DNA of 64,000 bases from CSSed11-175R1 sp041685735 (GCA_041685735.1 JAWLFE010000002.1:1-64000); one strand, 5' to 3'. Positions 17,061-28,013 are shown, counted from the stretch's first letter. The notes: generated by a model from the letters alone, not told the origin. Numbers and translations are program-made.

Positions 17061-18824
17061 GTGACGCGGGCCGCGGGACGGCCGGTGATCGGCGTCGGGT
17101 ACCGCCTCATCGGCGTCGTCCTCGCGCTGGCGATGCTGGTCGCCGCGTGCAGCGGCGGGAGCTCCGGAGGGCCTGAGGTCGCCGACCCGGATGCCTCGGG
17201 TGATGTCCCCGCCGAGATCCCAGCCGAGGACGGCGCCGGACCCGGCGCCGACGGGGGCAACGGGGACGACGGGACGGAGCCGCGGGAGCATGACGAGCAG
17301 GACGGTGCCGACGCGCAGGCGGCGCCGGACCCGCCGGCGGACCCGCCGGCGAACCCGCCACCCCCACCGCCGCTGCCCGAGGGACGCGATGAGCTCGTCG
17401 CGCGCCTGCAGGCACTGGTCGATGCCGCCGTGCTGGGCGCCGACGACGCCACCCTCGGGGTGCTCGTGACGGATGACCACGGCCGCACCATCGCTGCGCA
17501 CCGGGCCGATGCTCCGCTCCTGCCCGCGTCGACCATGAAGGTCGTGACCGCCGCGGCGATCCTGACGACCCTGGGGCCGGACGGCCGCCTGCGTACCCGT
17601 GTCGACGCCACGGCGCCGATCGATGAGGACGGTGTGCTCCGCGGCGATCTCCTGCTCGTCGGGGGTGGCGACCCGGCCCTCGCCACCGACGAGTACACCC
17701 GGTGGGTCTACCCGGCGCGGCCGGCGACCCCGTTGGCATCGCTCGCCGACGATCTGGTCGCCGCGGGTCTGCGACGGGTCGACGGGGAGGTCGTCGGCCT
17801 GACGCCGGGCTTCACCGGACCGGCTCGCGCGGAGGGATGGCCCGATCGGTACTTCAGCAGCTTCGATGCCCGGTACGCCTCCGGGTTGACCGTCGATGGT
17901 GGACTCCGCACGATCCTGACCTACCCCGAACCGGAGCCGGACGCGGATGCCCCCGACGGCGACGCGGACGCTGACGGCCCGGATCCGGCCCAGGGCTCCG
18001 GGGCCGCGGACGAGCAGGATCCGGCGCCCGACGAGGACCCCGAGGACCGGGGGCCACCGACCGTCACCGTCGATCACGTCCAGGACCCGGCCGCGCACGC
18101 GGTGGCCGAACTGGTCCGTCTGCTCGAGGAGCGCGCCGTCGAGGTGCTCGGAGCGTCACGTTCGGGGGAGATCACCGCACCGACGGTCGGTCGCTTGGCG
18201 ACGGTGCACAGCCCACCGATGGACGAGCTCCTGCGCTTCACCGTGGAGCGCAGCGACAACCACCTGGCCGATGGGATGTTCCAGACGATCGGCCGGGTGC
18301 GGACCGGGGAGGGGTCCTGGGCCCGTGGCGACCGGGCGTTGCGACAGATGCTCGACCGGTTCCAGATCGACCACGACGGCGCGGTGTTCGCCGATGGGTC
18401 CGGGCTCTCCCGCGACGACCGGCTGTCCCCGCGGTTGCTGGTGGACCTCGACCGCACCATGACCGACGGGCCCGTCGCCGAGACCTGGGTGTCCCTGATG
18501 GCCGTGATGGGGGAGACCGGCACCCTGCGCCAGCGGCTGCGGGGGACCGTGGCCGAAGGTCGGTTCCGGGGGAAGACCGGGACCCTGCGCGACGTCACCG
18601 CGCTGAGCGGCGCGGTGATCGGCGACGACGGCACCCGCTACCACCTCGCGGTGCTCGCCAACGACGCCGATGGGCCGGGCCGATGGGTCGCGCGGCAGCT
18701 GATGGACGAACTGGCCCTGCAGTTGTCGGCTGCGGTGGAGGGGTGCGACGTCGCGGTTGCCCGGGCCGAGCCCACCGAAGACGATGGTCCGCCGCCACTG
18801 CCACGGAGCGTGATCAGCTGTTGA
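17061..18824 (+). CDS. dacB: D-alanyl-D-alanine carboxypeptidase/endopeptidase, peptidase S13 (PBP4 type) lipoprotein
   Basis: 587 residues. The signal sequence ends in a lipobox, MLVAACSGG (Cys near residue 32), so it is likely lipid-anchored outside the membrane. A long Pro/Asp/Ala-rich linker follows (about 35-115). The penicillin-binding motifs are in order: STMK (SxxK, near 156), SDN near 396, and KTG in FRGKTGTLRDVTALSGAV near 507. A second acidic low-complexity insert occurs at about 295-335. It trims peptidoglycan stem peptides. GTG 17061 has a poor ribosome binding site; GTG 17085 is an alternative start. Confidence 0.9.
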   Translation: MTRAAGRPVIGVGYRLIGVVLALAMLVAACSGGSSGGPEVADPDASGDVPAEIPAEDGAGPGADGGNGDDGTEPREHDEQDGADAQAAPDPPADPPANPPPPPPLPEGRDELVARLQALVDAAVLGADDATLGVLVTDDHGRTIAAHRADAPLLPASTMKVVTAAAILTTLGPDGRLRTRVDATAPIDEDGVLRGDLLLVGGGDPALATDEYTRWVYPARPATPLASLADDLVAAGLRRVDGEVVGLTPGFTGPARAEGWPDRYFSSFDARYASGLTVDGGLRTILTYPEPEPDADAPDGDADADGPDPAQGSGAADEQDPAPDEDPEDRGPPTVTVDHVQDPAAHAVAELVRLLEERAVEVLGASRSGEITAPTVGRLATVHSPPMDELLRFTVERSDNHLADGMFQTIGRVRTGEGSWARGDRALRQMLDRFQIDHDGAVFADGSGLSRDDRLSPRLLVDLDRTMTDGPVAETWVSLMAVMGETGTLRQRLRGTVAEGRFRGKTGTLRDVTALSGAVIGDDGTRYHLAVLANDADGPGRWVARQLMDELALQLSAAVEGCDVAVARAEPTEDDGPPPLPRSVISC

Positions 18825-18867
18825 GCGTCGACATCCGTCGCCCCCTCCGTGCCGTCGACACCACGGG

Positions 18868-19776
18868 TCAGAGTCGGTCGACGGGGATCACGCGGCGCCG
18901 CGGCCCGAACGTCGGTGGTCGAGGTGCAGTGGACAGCAGGAGCCGGATCACGCGGCCCCGATGTCCCGCGAACGTGTCGAGCAGTTCGAGCATCTCTTCG
19001 TCGCTCCCTCGAGGTCGGCCCGTCAGTGCATGGACGATGTGGTCCTTGGTGTTGTAGTCCCCCACCTCGACCGTGTCGGGGTCACCGGCGGCGGTCCGCG
19101 CGATCAGGGCGGCGGACCACGGCCCGATACCGCGGACGCGGGTCAGCCGCTCGACCACGGTGCCGGCGTCCGGTGCGCGGCTGCGATCGATCGCGTCCTG
19201 CAGGACGTCGAGGTGGCGGCAAGCGGACGAGATCCGCTCCGCCCGCGACCGCTCGACCCCCAGCCGGTGGAAGTCCGCGTACGGACGGCCCGCGAGCTCG
19301 TCCGGTCGTGGCGGCAGGCGCAGGGGGATGGGGCCGGGTGCCGGCTCTCCCCACGCCGCGACCAACCGGGTCCAGGACCGTGCCGCCTCCTGGGAGGTGA
19401 CACGTTGGGCGAGGATGGTCGGGACGAGCACATCCTCGACCCGGCCCGAGCGGACCATCCGCAGGCCGCGTCGCGCGTGGTGCGCCCGCGCGACCATGCG
19501 GTGTCGGCTGGCGTCGAAGCCAGCCAGATCGTCCCGGGCGCCGAGCAGTTCCGGGGCGTGGTCGAGTGCCCAGTCACGACCGGGGCCGGTGGCCTGCGCG
19601 ATGAACCGTTGGTCACCCAGCCGCCGGACGTCCAGTGTGGCGGGACCATCCGGCGTCCTCCCGGTACGGACGACGCGGTCCGGGCGCAGGCGGATCGTCG
19701 GATCGTTCGCGGAGGCCACGAGCGGACGAAGCGACCGGAGCAGGTCGATCGGGAGCGGGACGTCGAAGGTGTGCAC
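18868..19776 (-). CDS. DNA-3-methyladenine glycosylase 2-like protein (HhH-GPD)
   Basis: 302 residues. The N-terminal AlkA-like half begins VHTFDVPLPIDLLRSL. The HhH-GPD part contains VPTILAQRVTSQEAARSW, then LTRVRGIGPWSAALIARTA, the helix-hairpin-helix. VEVGDYNTKDHIVHALTG supplies the expected Asp of the GPD loop. It excises alkylated bases. The start is GTG 19776, which also has TACGGT six bases upstream (plus-strand 19783-19788), the leaderless pattern common in this window. It is divergent from the LysM protein. Confidence 0.85.
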   Translation of the reverse strand: MHTFDVPLPIDLLRSLRPLVASANDPTIRLRPDRVVRTGRTPDGPATLDVRRLGDQRFIAQATGPGRDWALDHAPELLGARDDLAGFDASRHRMVARAHHARRGLRMVRSGRVEDVLVPTILAQRVTSQEAARSWTRLVAAWGEPAPGPIPLRLPPRPDELAGRPYADFHRLGVERSRAERISSACRHLDVLQDAIDRSRAPDAGTVVERLTRVRGIGPWSAALIARTAAGDPDTVEVGDYNTKDHIVHALTGRPRGSDEEMLELLDTFAGHRGRVIRLLLSTAPRPPTFGPRRRVIPVDRL

Positions 19777-19884
19777 GACGTCACCGTACTGCTCGCACCG
19801 ATCGAGCAGGCGCGCGCGCTGCAAGCTCGGTTCGTCCGGTTGGCGCACGCCGGCTGGAGGCGCACGGGCGGGCCGACGAGACAC

Positions 19885-20832
19885 ATGACCATGAAGACGT
19901 TGCGTCCCGCCATCACCGTCGTCGCGCTCGCCGCGCTGGTCGTCGCCGCGTCGGGCAGCACCTGGGTGGTGCGGTCCGGCGACACGTTGTGGGGCATCGC
20001 CCGGTCGGCCGACACCACCGTGGACGAGCTGGTGGCGATCAACGACATCGCGACGCCCGACCTGATCCGCCCGGGGCAGTCCCTGCGGTTGCCGACGGAC
20101 ACCGCCGGTCCCTCCGACGTGCACGGGGACGTGGACGGGAACACCGACGCCGCCGCGGGCGACGTCCCGGCTACGGGGGCGGATGCCACCGACCCGGATG
20201 CCGGCGCGGCAGCGGACACCGCCGACGGCCGGGCCAGCGAGACCCACCGCATCGAGCCGGGCGACACCCTCTACGGCATCGCCCGGCGGTACGCGACGAC
20301 GGTCTCCGACCTGATCCGGATCAACGGCATCACCAACCCCGACCGGATCCAGGTCGGCCGTGACCTCACGATCCGCCCGGACGAGCGCACACCTTCTCCC
20401 GAGGTTCCACCTGCTCCGACACCGCCCACGACGGTGACCCAGGCCGAGGTGGGTGCGCTGCTGGACCGCACAGCACGGCAGTACGGCGTCGATCCGGCCC
20501 TGGTCAAGGCGGTCGCCTGGCAGGAGTCACGGTGGCGCAACCACGTCGTCTCGTCCGCCGGCGCGCGGGGGATCATGCAGATCATGCCGGCCACGGGTCG
20601 GTGGATCTCCGGGACCCTGGCCGGCCGCACGCTCGACCTCGACGACCCACAGGACAACGTGCTCGCTGGGGTGCTCTACCTGCGCTACCTCGGCACCCTG
20701 ACCGGCAGCAACGAGCGGCGCCTGCTCGCGAGTTACTTCCAGGGGCCGAACGCCGTCGCGCGCCACGGCGTCTCCGCAGCAGGTCACCGCTATGTGGACC
20801 AGGTACAGGCACACCGCGACGGCTTCCGCTGA
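19885..20832 (+). CDS. Secreted LysM-LysM-lytic transglycosylase
   Basis: 315 residues. A signal peptide (about 1-25) precedes two LysM domains: WVVRSGDTLWGIAR (about 27-70) and HRIEPGDTLYGIARRY (about 122-165). A linker rich in Asp, Ala and Thr separates them. The C-terminal SLT domain has KAVAWQESRWRNHVVSSAGA with the catalytic Glu, then GIMQIMPATGRW and LASYFQGPNAV. It binds and cleaves peptidoglycan outside the cell. ATG 19885 and ATG 19891 are both possible starts; neither has a strong ribosome binding site. Confidence 0.9.
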   Translation: MTMKTLRPAITVVALAALVVAASGSTWVVRSGDTLWGIARSADTTVDELVAINDIATPDLIRPGQSLRLPTDTAGPSDVHGDVDGNTDAAAGDVPATGADATDPDAGAAADTADGRASETHRIEPGDTLYGIARRYATTVSDLIRINGITNPDRIQVGRDLTIRPDERTPSPEVPPAPTPPTTVTQAEVGALLDRTARQYGVDPALVKAVAWQESRWRNHVVSSAGARGIMQIMPATGRWISGTLAGRTLDLDDPQDNVLAGVLYLRYLGTLTGSNERRLLASYFQGPNAVARHGVSAAGHRYVDQVQAHRDGFR

Positions 20833-20853
20833 TCCCGCGGAGCGGCACGACGA

Positions 20854-21360
20854 TCAGGCCAGATCGTGCTCGCGTTCGAGTCGGGCCAGCAGGGTGCGCA
20901 GCAGATCCTCGAGGTCGGTGCGGCCGGCATCGTCGATCCCCGCCAGGACCTCGTCCAGCCGCAGCACGTGCGCGTCCATGGCCTGATCGATGACCTCGCG
21001 GCCATGGTCGGTGAGTGCGACCTGCACCCTGCGTCGGTCGTCGGGATCCACGGTCCGGGTGATCAGGCTGTTGGTCTCCAGCCGATCCAACCGGTTGGTC
21101 ATCGCTCCCGACGAGATCAACAGCCCCCGGTACAACGCTGTCGGTGTGAGCTGGAACGGTGGGCCGGATCGACGCAGGGTGGCCAGCACGTTCAGCTCAC
21201 CCACCTGCAGCCCGAACGGTCGGACCGCGTCGGAGACGGCCTGGTCCAGGTAGCGCTGGAGGCGGATCACGCGCGCGGCGACCCGGAGCCCGGAGGTGTC
21301 GAGCTCGGGTCGCTGTCCCGCCCATTGCTCGACGATGCGGTCGACGTGATCAGGTTCCAT
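20854..21360 (-). CDS. MarR family transcriptional regulator
   Basis: 168 residues. The winged helix is clear: GELNVLATLRRSGPPFQLTP, LLISSGAMTNRLDRLETNSL (recognition helix) and the wing DPDDRRRVQVALTDHG. N- and C-terminal helices form the dimer interface. TAGGCT lies six bases before the ATG at 21360 with no ribosome binding site, so the mRNA is probably leaderless. It is convergent with the LysM gene; no divergent target gene adjoins it. Ligand unknown. Confidence 0.9.
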   Translation of the reverse strand: MEPDHVDRIVEQWAGQRPELDTSGLRVAARVIRLQRYLDQAVSDAVRPFGLQVGELNVLATLRRSGPPFQLTPTALYRGLLISSGAMTNRLDRLETNSLITRTVDPDDRRRVQVALTDHGREVIDQAMDAHVLRLDEVLAGIDDAGRTDLEDLLRTLLARLEREHDLA

Positions 21361-21442
21361 CCGCGCAGCCTACTGGTCTCTCCGGACACGCTCGTCGGTG
21401 GTGGATGCGGGCACGGGCGGTGCGGTGGCGGGCGAGCGGTGC

Positions 21443-22417
21443 TCAGAACAGGGCGGCCTGCTCGCCCTCCTCGGGCACCTGGACCGGCCGCGGCGAGCGC
21501 GTGGGCAGGGGCGCCTCGGGCTCCTCGGTCGGCGCCGGTGGCAGGGGCGGTGGTGGATCGGTCACAGCTCGGTGGAACCGTCGCGCGGCGTGCTCCAGAT
21601 CATGCGCAGACAGTGCAGCGGTCACGCGTTCCAGGTCGATCCCCAGCTGCAATGCCGCGTCCACGTCGACCGTGAGGTGCGGGATCGGTGCCATCACCAC
21701 GAGGTTGCGTTCGACCCGCTCGCGACCGGCGCGCAGCGCGGCTTCCAGTTTCGGGGGCAGGTCGGTGAGTGCCGCGTACAGGCCGTGCACGCTGCCGTGG
21801 TCGCGGAGCAGCCGGGCGGCGATCCGCGGACCGATCCCGGTGACCCCCTGCAGGCCATCGGACGGGTCCCCGCGCATCGCCGCCAGGTCCGTGTACTGCG
21901 CCGGGTCGATGCCGTAGGTCGAGCGGACGGTCGCCTCATCCTCGACGACGAGGTCGGCGAAGGTCGCCCGGGGCCGCAACAGCCGGACGCCCGCCTCGGT
22001 CACCAGGGCGGTGAGATCGCGATCGGAGCTCAGGACGTCGCACCACCAGCCTCGCTCCAGACAGGCATCAGCGGTGGAGGCGATGAGGTCATCGGCCTCG
22101 GCGCCGCGCTCCTCGACGACCAGGAACCCGCAGGCGGCGAGGTCGGTGCGCAGCAACCCCAACCCGTCGCGCAGCAGCGGGTGGGTGGCGTCGCGGTTGG
22201 CCTTGTACTCCGGATGCTCCCGCTTGCGGTCGTTGACCGGATGATCGAACCCGACGACCACGGCGTCGTAGGGTCCGTGGATCCAGGCCGTCGCCAGCAT
22301 GGACACGACCGCGCCGGTCATGGCGCGGGGGCCGACGTCGGGATCGCCCCGGGTCGAATGGAAGGCCCGGTGCCCGAGCGAGTTGCCGTCGACGGCCAGG
22401 ATCGCCGGCGCGTTCAT
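21443..22417 (-). CDS. 5'-3' exonuclease (FEN-like, DNA polymerase I N-domain homologue) with clamp-binding tail
   Basis: 324 residues. PIN/FEN landmarks: ILAVDGNSLGHRAFHS, FDHPVNDRKREHPEYKANRD, EERGAEADDLIAS and VLSSDRDLTALV supply the metal-binding acidic residues. AMRGDPSDGLQGVTGIGPRI is the helix-3-turn-helix. After a Pro-rich linker the protein ends EEGEQAALF; QAALF matches the QxxLF motif that binds the beta sliding clamp. It is a stand-alone flap/5' exonuclease without a polymerase domain. The ATG at 22417 is chosen because it directly begins the fold. Confidence 0.9.
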   Translation of the reverse strand: MNAPAILAVDGNSLGHRAFHSTRGDPDVGPRAMTGAVVSMLATAWIHGPYDAVVVGFDHPVNDRKREHPEYKANRDATHPLLRDGLGLLRTDLAACGFLVVEERGAEADDLIASTADACLERGWWCDVLSSDRDLTALVTEAGVRLLRPRATFADLVVEDEATVRSTYGIDPAQYTDLAAMRGDPSDGLQGVTGIGPRIAARLLRDHGSVHGLYAALTDLPPKLEAALRAGRERVERNLVVMAPIPHLTVDVDAALQLGIDLERVTAALSAHDLEHAARRFHRAVTDPPPPLPPAPTEEPEAPLPTRSPRPVQVPEEGEQAALF

Positions 22418-22594
22418 GTCCACCGCTCTCGACGGTGCGCCGGTCGGAGAAGTGTGGGTCGGACCACCGGTGGCCTCGCTGCAGGGGCCCTCGAAACTAC
22501 CGGCTGGCCGCCGTTCCGCGAGGTCTGGTTCCACCGGTAGCCTGGCCGCCACATCGGATCGTCGTCATCCAGCCGCCGATGGAGGTGAACGTCG

Positions 22595-23065
22595 GTGAGC
22601 GAACCACCCGCCCCGCGGCCGGACGATGGGGTGCAGGTGCGGACCCTGCTGGCTGGGCCCATGCCGCTGCTCGTCGCGTCGGTGGGGACCGAGGGCCGGT
22701 CCGCCGAGTTGCGCGCGGCGGTCGCGGCGGCTGGCCTCACCCCCCTTGCCGGGTTCCTCGGCGCGGACCTTCCCCGCGGGGCGAAGGTCGGCTTCGTGGT
22801 CGAGGGCCCGGAACTGCGGCTGGTCGACGAGCGGGACAACGCGCTGCTCCGTGCTCCGCGGGAGGGTCTGGACGAGGCCTGGCTCGAGCGTGCCCTGGCC
22901 AAGAAGGGCACGATGTTCGTGGTCGCCGAGCGCCTCGACCTCAGCGACCAGGAGCCCGCGGGATCGCTCGCACACCGGTTGGATGAGTTGGCGGGGGCGG
23001 GCGGGGTGATCGGCGCTATCGTCGGTGTCATCGAGGAGCGACCGAAGCTGCCGCTGCTGTTCTGA
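22595..23065 (+). CDS. Conserved hypothetical protein upstream of aconitase X genes
   Basis: 156 residues, not recognised. It has no membrane segment or signal peptide. It looks like a compact alpha/beta protein with VRTLLAGPMPLLVASVGTEG, VGFVVEGPELRLVDERDNAL and a C-terminal glycine-rich helix GAGGVIGAIVGVIEERPKL. The GTG at 22595 follows GGAGG. It is 17 bases upstream of the aconitase X large subunit on the same strand, so it may be co-transcribed, but no functional link is evident. Confidence 0.6.
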   Translation: MSEPPAPRPDDGVQVRTLLAGPMPLLVASVGTEGRSAELRAAVAAAGLTPLAGFLGADLPRGAKVGFVVEGPELRLVDERDNALLRAPREGLDEAWLERALAKKGTMFVVAERLDLSDQEPAGSLAHRLDELAGAGGVIGAIVGVIEERPKLPLLF

Positions 23066-23082
23066 ACGTCCCGTGAGGCACC

Positions 23083-24426
23083 ATGAGCCTGGAACTGACC
23101 AGCGGTGACACCGCCATGCTGGCTGGCGAGGCCGGCGAGGCCACCGCGCTGGCCATGCGCATCATCGTCCGGCTCGCCCAGATGCACGATGCTCCACGGT
23201 TGCTGGACATCGGTGCGGCGCACATCGACAGCTGCCTCTACCACGGGCGGGCGGGTCTGGACTTCGCCCAGCGGCTGGCGGACGCGGGCGGGCAGGTCGT
23301 CGTACCGACGACCCTCAACGTCTCCTCACTCGACCTGCTCCACCCGGAGCGGTACCGCGGCGACGACGCCACCCGGATCGCGGCGAAGGCCCTGATGGAC
23401 GCCTACACGACCATGGGGGCGACCCCGTCGTGGACCTGTGCGCCCTACCAGTTGCCCGCGCGTCCCGGGATGGGCGACCACATCGCGTGGGCCGAGTCCA
23501 ACGCGATCGTCTTCGCCAACAGCGTCCTCGGTGCCCGCACCGATCGGTACGGGGATTTCGTGGACATCTGCGCCGCACTGACCGGTCGGGTACCGGACGC
23601 AGGTCTGCACCGGGACGAGGCCAGGGTGGCCACCGTCGTCGTCGATGTGTCCGGACTCCCCGACCGCCTGCTCGGCTCGTCGCTGCTCTATCCCGTGCTC
23701 GGTCACCTGCTGGGCGGTCGGGTCGGGACCGCGGTGCCGGCCATCGTCGGGCTGTCGCCGCAGACCTCCGAGGATGACCTCAAGGCACTGGGCGCGGCCG
23801 CCGCGTCGTCCGGGGGGGTGGCGATGTTCCATGCCGTCGGGATCACGCCGGAGGCAGCCGACCTGGCCACGGCGCTCGGGGGCCGCGAACCGGTCAGCAC
23901 CCACCGGGTGACCGTCGAGGAGGTGCGGGCCGCCCGGGATGCGCTGTCGACCTTCTCGACCGGCACCCTCGACGCGGTCAGTGTCGGGACCCCCCACCTG
24001 TCGGTGCAGGAGATCGAAGCGCTCGCGGTGGCGGTGGACGACCTCGCCCCCGCCGTCGACCCACGTGCGACCGCCGTCGACCCACGTGCGACCGCCGTCG
24101 ACCCACGTGCGACCGCCGTCGACGGGCACCGCTTCCACGATGGCATCGAGTTCTACGCCAACACCCATCGGGTCGCCCTGCACGAGGCGGCCGACCGGGG
24201 CCTGGTCGAGCGGTGCGAGGCAGCCGGGGTCCGCTTCGTCGTGGACACCTGCACCTACATCACCCCGATCCTGTCGCCGACGACCCGGACGGTGATGACC
24301 GACTCGGCGAAGTGGGCCTACTACGCCCCGGGCAACCTCGGGGTCGAGGTGACGTTCGGCAGCCTGCGCGACTGCGTCGCATCCGCCGTCGCAGGGGAGG
24401 TGCGGCGCGATGACGACCTCTGGTGA
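23083..24426 (+). CDS. Aconitase X catalytic (large) subunit
   Basis: 447 residues. It matches the AcnX catalytic domain (formerly DUF521): LLDIGAAHIDSCLYHG, TPSWTCAPYQLPARPGMGDH, AWAESNAIVFANSVLGARTD, and C-terminal FVVDTCTYITPIL with AKWAYYAPGNLGVEV. Cysteines in these segments fit an Fe-S cluster. Known members are hydroxyproline dehydratases or the archaeal mevalonate 5-phosphate dehydratase; the context does not say which applies. A three-copy heptad AVDPRAT (residues about 324-344) interrupts the domain. The gene overlaps the small subunit by 17 bases. The ATG at 23083 follows GTGAGG. Confidence 0.87.
   Translation: MSLELTSGDTAMLAGEAGEATALAMRIIVRLAQMHDAPRLLDIGAAHIDSCLYHGRAGLDFAQRLADAGGQVVVPTTLNVSSLDLLHPERYRGDDATRIAAKALMDAYTTMGATPSWTCAPYQLPARPGMGDHIAWAESNAIVFANSVLGARTDRYGDFVDICAALTGRVPDAGLHRDEARVATVVVDVSGLPDRLLGSSLLYPVLGHLLGGRVGTAVPAIVGLSPQTSEDDLKALGAAAASSGGVAMFHAVGITPEAADLATALGGREPVSTHRVTVEEVRAARDALSTFSTGTLDAVSVGTPHLSVQEIEALAVAVDDLAPAVDPRATAVDPRATAVDPRATAVDGHRFHDGIEFYANTHRVALHEAADRGLVERCEAAGVRFVVDTCTYITPILSPTTRTVMTDSAKWAYYAPGNLGVEVTFGSLRDCVASAVAGEVRRDDDLW
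24052..24114 (+). repeat. Three perfect 21-base in-frame repeats inside the aconitase X gene
   Basis: The unit GCCGTCGACCCACGTGCGAC plus one C repeats exactly three times (24052, 24073, 24094), with a partial fourth copy to about 24123. It encodes AVDPRAT three times and preserves frame. Exact identity suggests recent slippage expansion. Confidence 0.9.
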
Positions 24427-24835
24427 GGTCCGTGTCCTGGTCGCCGGTCATGCGGCCGGGCCGGTCCTGGTCCTCGACGAAGCGTTGAGTTTCTGGGGCG
24501 GTATGGACCCGCACACCGGGACGATCATCGACGCACGCCACCCACAACGCGGACGGGTGCTGACGGGCGCGGTCGTCGTGATGCCCGTCGGTCGGGGATC
24601 GAGCAGTAGCTCCAGCGTGCTGGCCGAGGCGGTCCGCCTGGGAACCGCTCCGGCGGCGATCGTGCTGGCCTCGGTCGATGTGATCGTTGCGCTCGGGGCG
24701 ATGATCCCCGCCGAGCTCTACGACGTCCACTGCCCGGTGGTGGTCTGCGACGGCCCGCTCTACGAGCGGGTGGCGGCCGCGAACCACCTCGAGGTCGAGG
24801 CGACCGCCGACCCTCCGGTCGTCCGCTTCGCGTGA
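24410..24835 (+). CDS. Aconitase X swivel (small) subunit
   Basis: 141 residues. It is the swivelling domain that pairs with the large subunit. VLVLDEALSFWGGMDPHTG and IIDARHPQRGRVLTGAVVVM match the family, and PVGRGSSSSSSVLAEAVRLG is the Ser-rich substrate loop. PAAIVLASVDVIVALGAMIP and CPVVVCDG complete the fold. It starts inside the end of the large-subunit gene (17-base overlap), implying coupled translation and a 1:1 complex. Confidence 0.88.
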   Translation: MTTSGEVRVLVAGHAAGPVLVLDEALSFWGGMDPHTGTIIDARHPQRGRVLTGAVVVMPVGRGSSSSSSVLAEAVRLGTAPAAIVLASVDVIVALGAMIPAELYDVHCPVVVCDGPLYERVAAANHLEVEATADPPVVRFA

Positions 24836-24854
24836 TGGTGTTCCGGAGGCCAGC

Positions 24855-26123
24855 TCACCCGGCCGCGAGTGCCTCGTAGCGTTCGAGCACGCGCACGACG
24901 TAGAGCTGCGTCTCGACGATCGTCGGGATACCCGGTCCGGCGCGTTGCACCCGGTTGGGTCCGGCGTTGTAGGCCGCCAGCGCGAGGTCGACCCGTCCGA
25001 AGCGTTCCAGTTGCGTGCGCAGATAGCGGGTCCCGCCATCGAGGTTGTGGACGGGATCCCACGGGTCGACGCCCAGGCCCGTGGCGGTGCCCGGCATCAG
25101 TTGCGCCAGCCCGATGGCGCCCGCATGCGACACCACGTCAGGTCGGAAGTTCGATTCGGTCCACACGACGGCCGCCATCAGTCGCCCGTCCACGCCACGG
25201 CTCGCGGCGACCGCGTCGATCTGCGCCGCCCACGGTCGGCCGACCGGGGGGAGTCGTGCGGCCCACGGCGGGGGCGGGCCGTTGAGGTCGACGGTGGGCG
25301 CGATCGGGACCAGCACGGTGCTGGCGGCGAGCTGCAACCTCGCGACCTCGGATGCGAGTCTGCGGACCAGCGCCGCGCGGAGTTCGGCGTCGGCCTCGAG
25401 TTGCTCCAGGAGCGTGGTCAGCTCCGCCTGCTCCTCGCTGAGCGCTGCGACCGCCCGTTGCTGCCGCTCGGCGAGTTGCGCGACCCGGCGGGCTTCGCGC
25501 GTCGTGTGCTGGGCGGTCCGGACGGCCGCCTGGCGGGTGGCGACCACACTGGTGCGGCTCGCCGCGAGGTCGCGCGTCTGCACCCCGGTCGCCTCGACGA
25601 GGCGGCGGTCACGGTCGATGATGCGTGACACCGCTTCGATGGTGATCGCGACCTCGTGCCAGTCGGAGGAGCCGGCGATGCCGCGCAGCAGCGTCGCCTC
25701 CGGGACCCCGGGGCCGTGCTTGAACACCTGCACGGCGCGACGCTCGAGGTGTGTGCGCGACGTCGTGTGATCGTCGACCAACCGCTCCAGCTGGTTGTTC
25801 GCTGCCGCGATCTCCCGGGCGGCGTCGCGTTCGGCGAGGGCCGCGGTCGCTTCGGCCGCCCGGGCGGCGGTGAGTTCCGCTTCGACGGATGACAGGGCAC
25901 TCGCGGCCGCCTGGACCTTCGAACGGGCGGCCGAGAGCGCTGCGTCAGCTTGCGCGATGGCAGCATCGGTCGCGGCCAGGTCCGCCTCGGCCTGCGAGAG
26001 CTGCTCCTCGACCTCGGGCAGTTGCGCTGCTGCGGTCGGCATGGCCAGCGCTGCCGGGCCGCCCACGAGGGCACCGACCATCACCAGGACAGCCAGGGAG
26101 GTCCGGCGGCAGTTGCGGAGCAC
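24855..26123 (-). CDS. Secreted coiled-coil lytic transglycosylase
   Basis: 422 residues. A signal peptide (about 1-33, LAVLVMVGALVGGPAALA) precedes a long Ala/Glu-rich coiled coil (about 35-245). A short Pro-rich linker leads to the SLT domain. That domain has VVWTESNFRPDVVSHAGAIG (catalytic Glu in TES), LAQLMPGTATGLGVDPWDP and LALAAYNAGPNRV. The coiled coil resembles those that regulate peptidoglycan hydrolases. The start is uncertain: GTG 26123 gives a normal signal peptide; a TTG at 26255 would overlap the ABC-F gene, and TACGAT at 26210-26215 (minus strand) looks like a -10 element lying downstream of that TTG. Confidence 0.85.
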   Translation of the reverse strand: MLRNCRRTSLAVLVMVGALVGGPAALAMPTAAAQLPEVEEQLSQAEADLAATDAAIAQADAALSAARSKVQAAASALSSVEAELTAARAAEATAALAERDAAREIAAANNQLERLVDDHTTSRTHLERRAVQVFKHGPGVPEATLLRGIAGSSDWHEVAITIEAVSRIIDRDRRLVEATGVQTRDLAASRTSVVATRQAAVRTAQHTTREARRVAQLAERQQRAVAALSEEQAELTTLLEQLEADAELRAALVRRLASEVARLQLAASTVLVPIAPTVDLNGPPPPWAARLPPVGRPWAAQIDAVAASRGVDGRLMAAVVWTESNFRPDVVSHAGAIGLAQLMPGTATGLGVDPWDPVHNLDGGTRYLRTQLERFGRVDLALAAYNAGPNRVQRAGPGIPTIVETQLYVVRVLERYEALAAG

Positions 26124-26218
26124 GGTGGTCCAGGATCGTTCGGGGTGACGGCGGGCGTCGGTGTCCGGGGCAGCGCCGGAGGGGGCAGCGGCGGGCGCGC
26201 AACCCACGGATCGTAGAC

Positions 26219-28006
<1,788 letters not shown>

Positions 28007-28013
28007 GGGCGGC

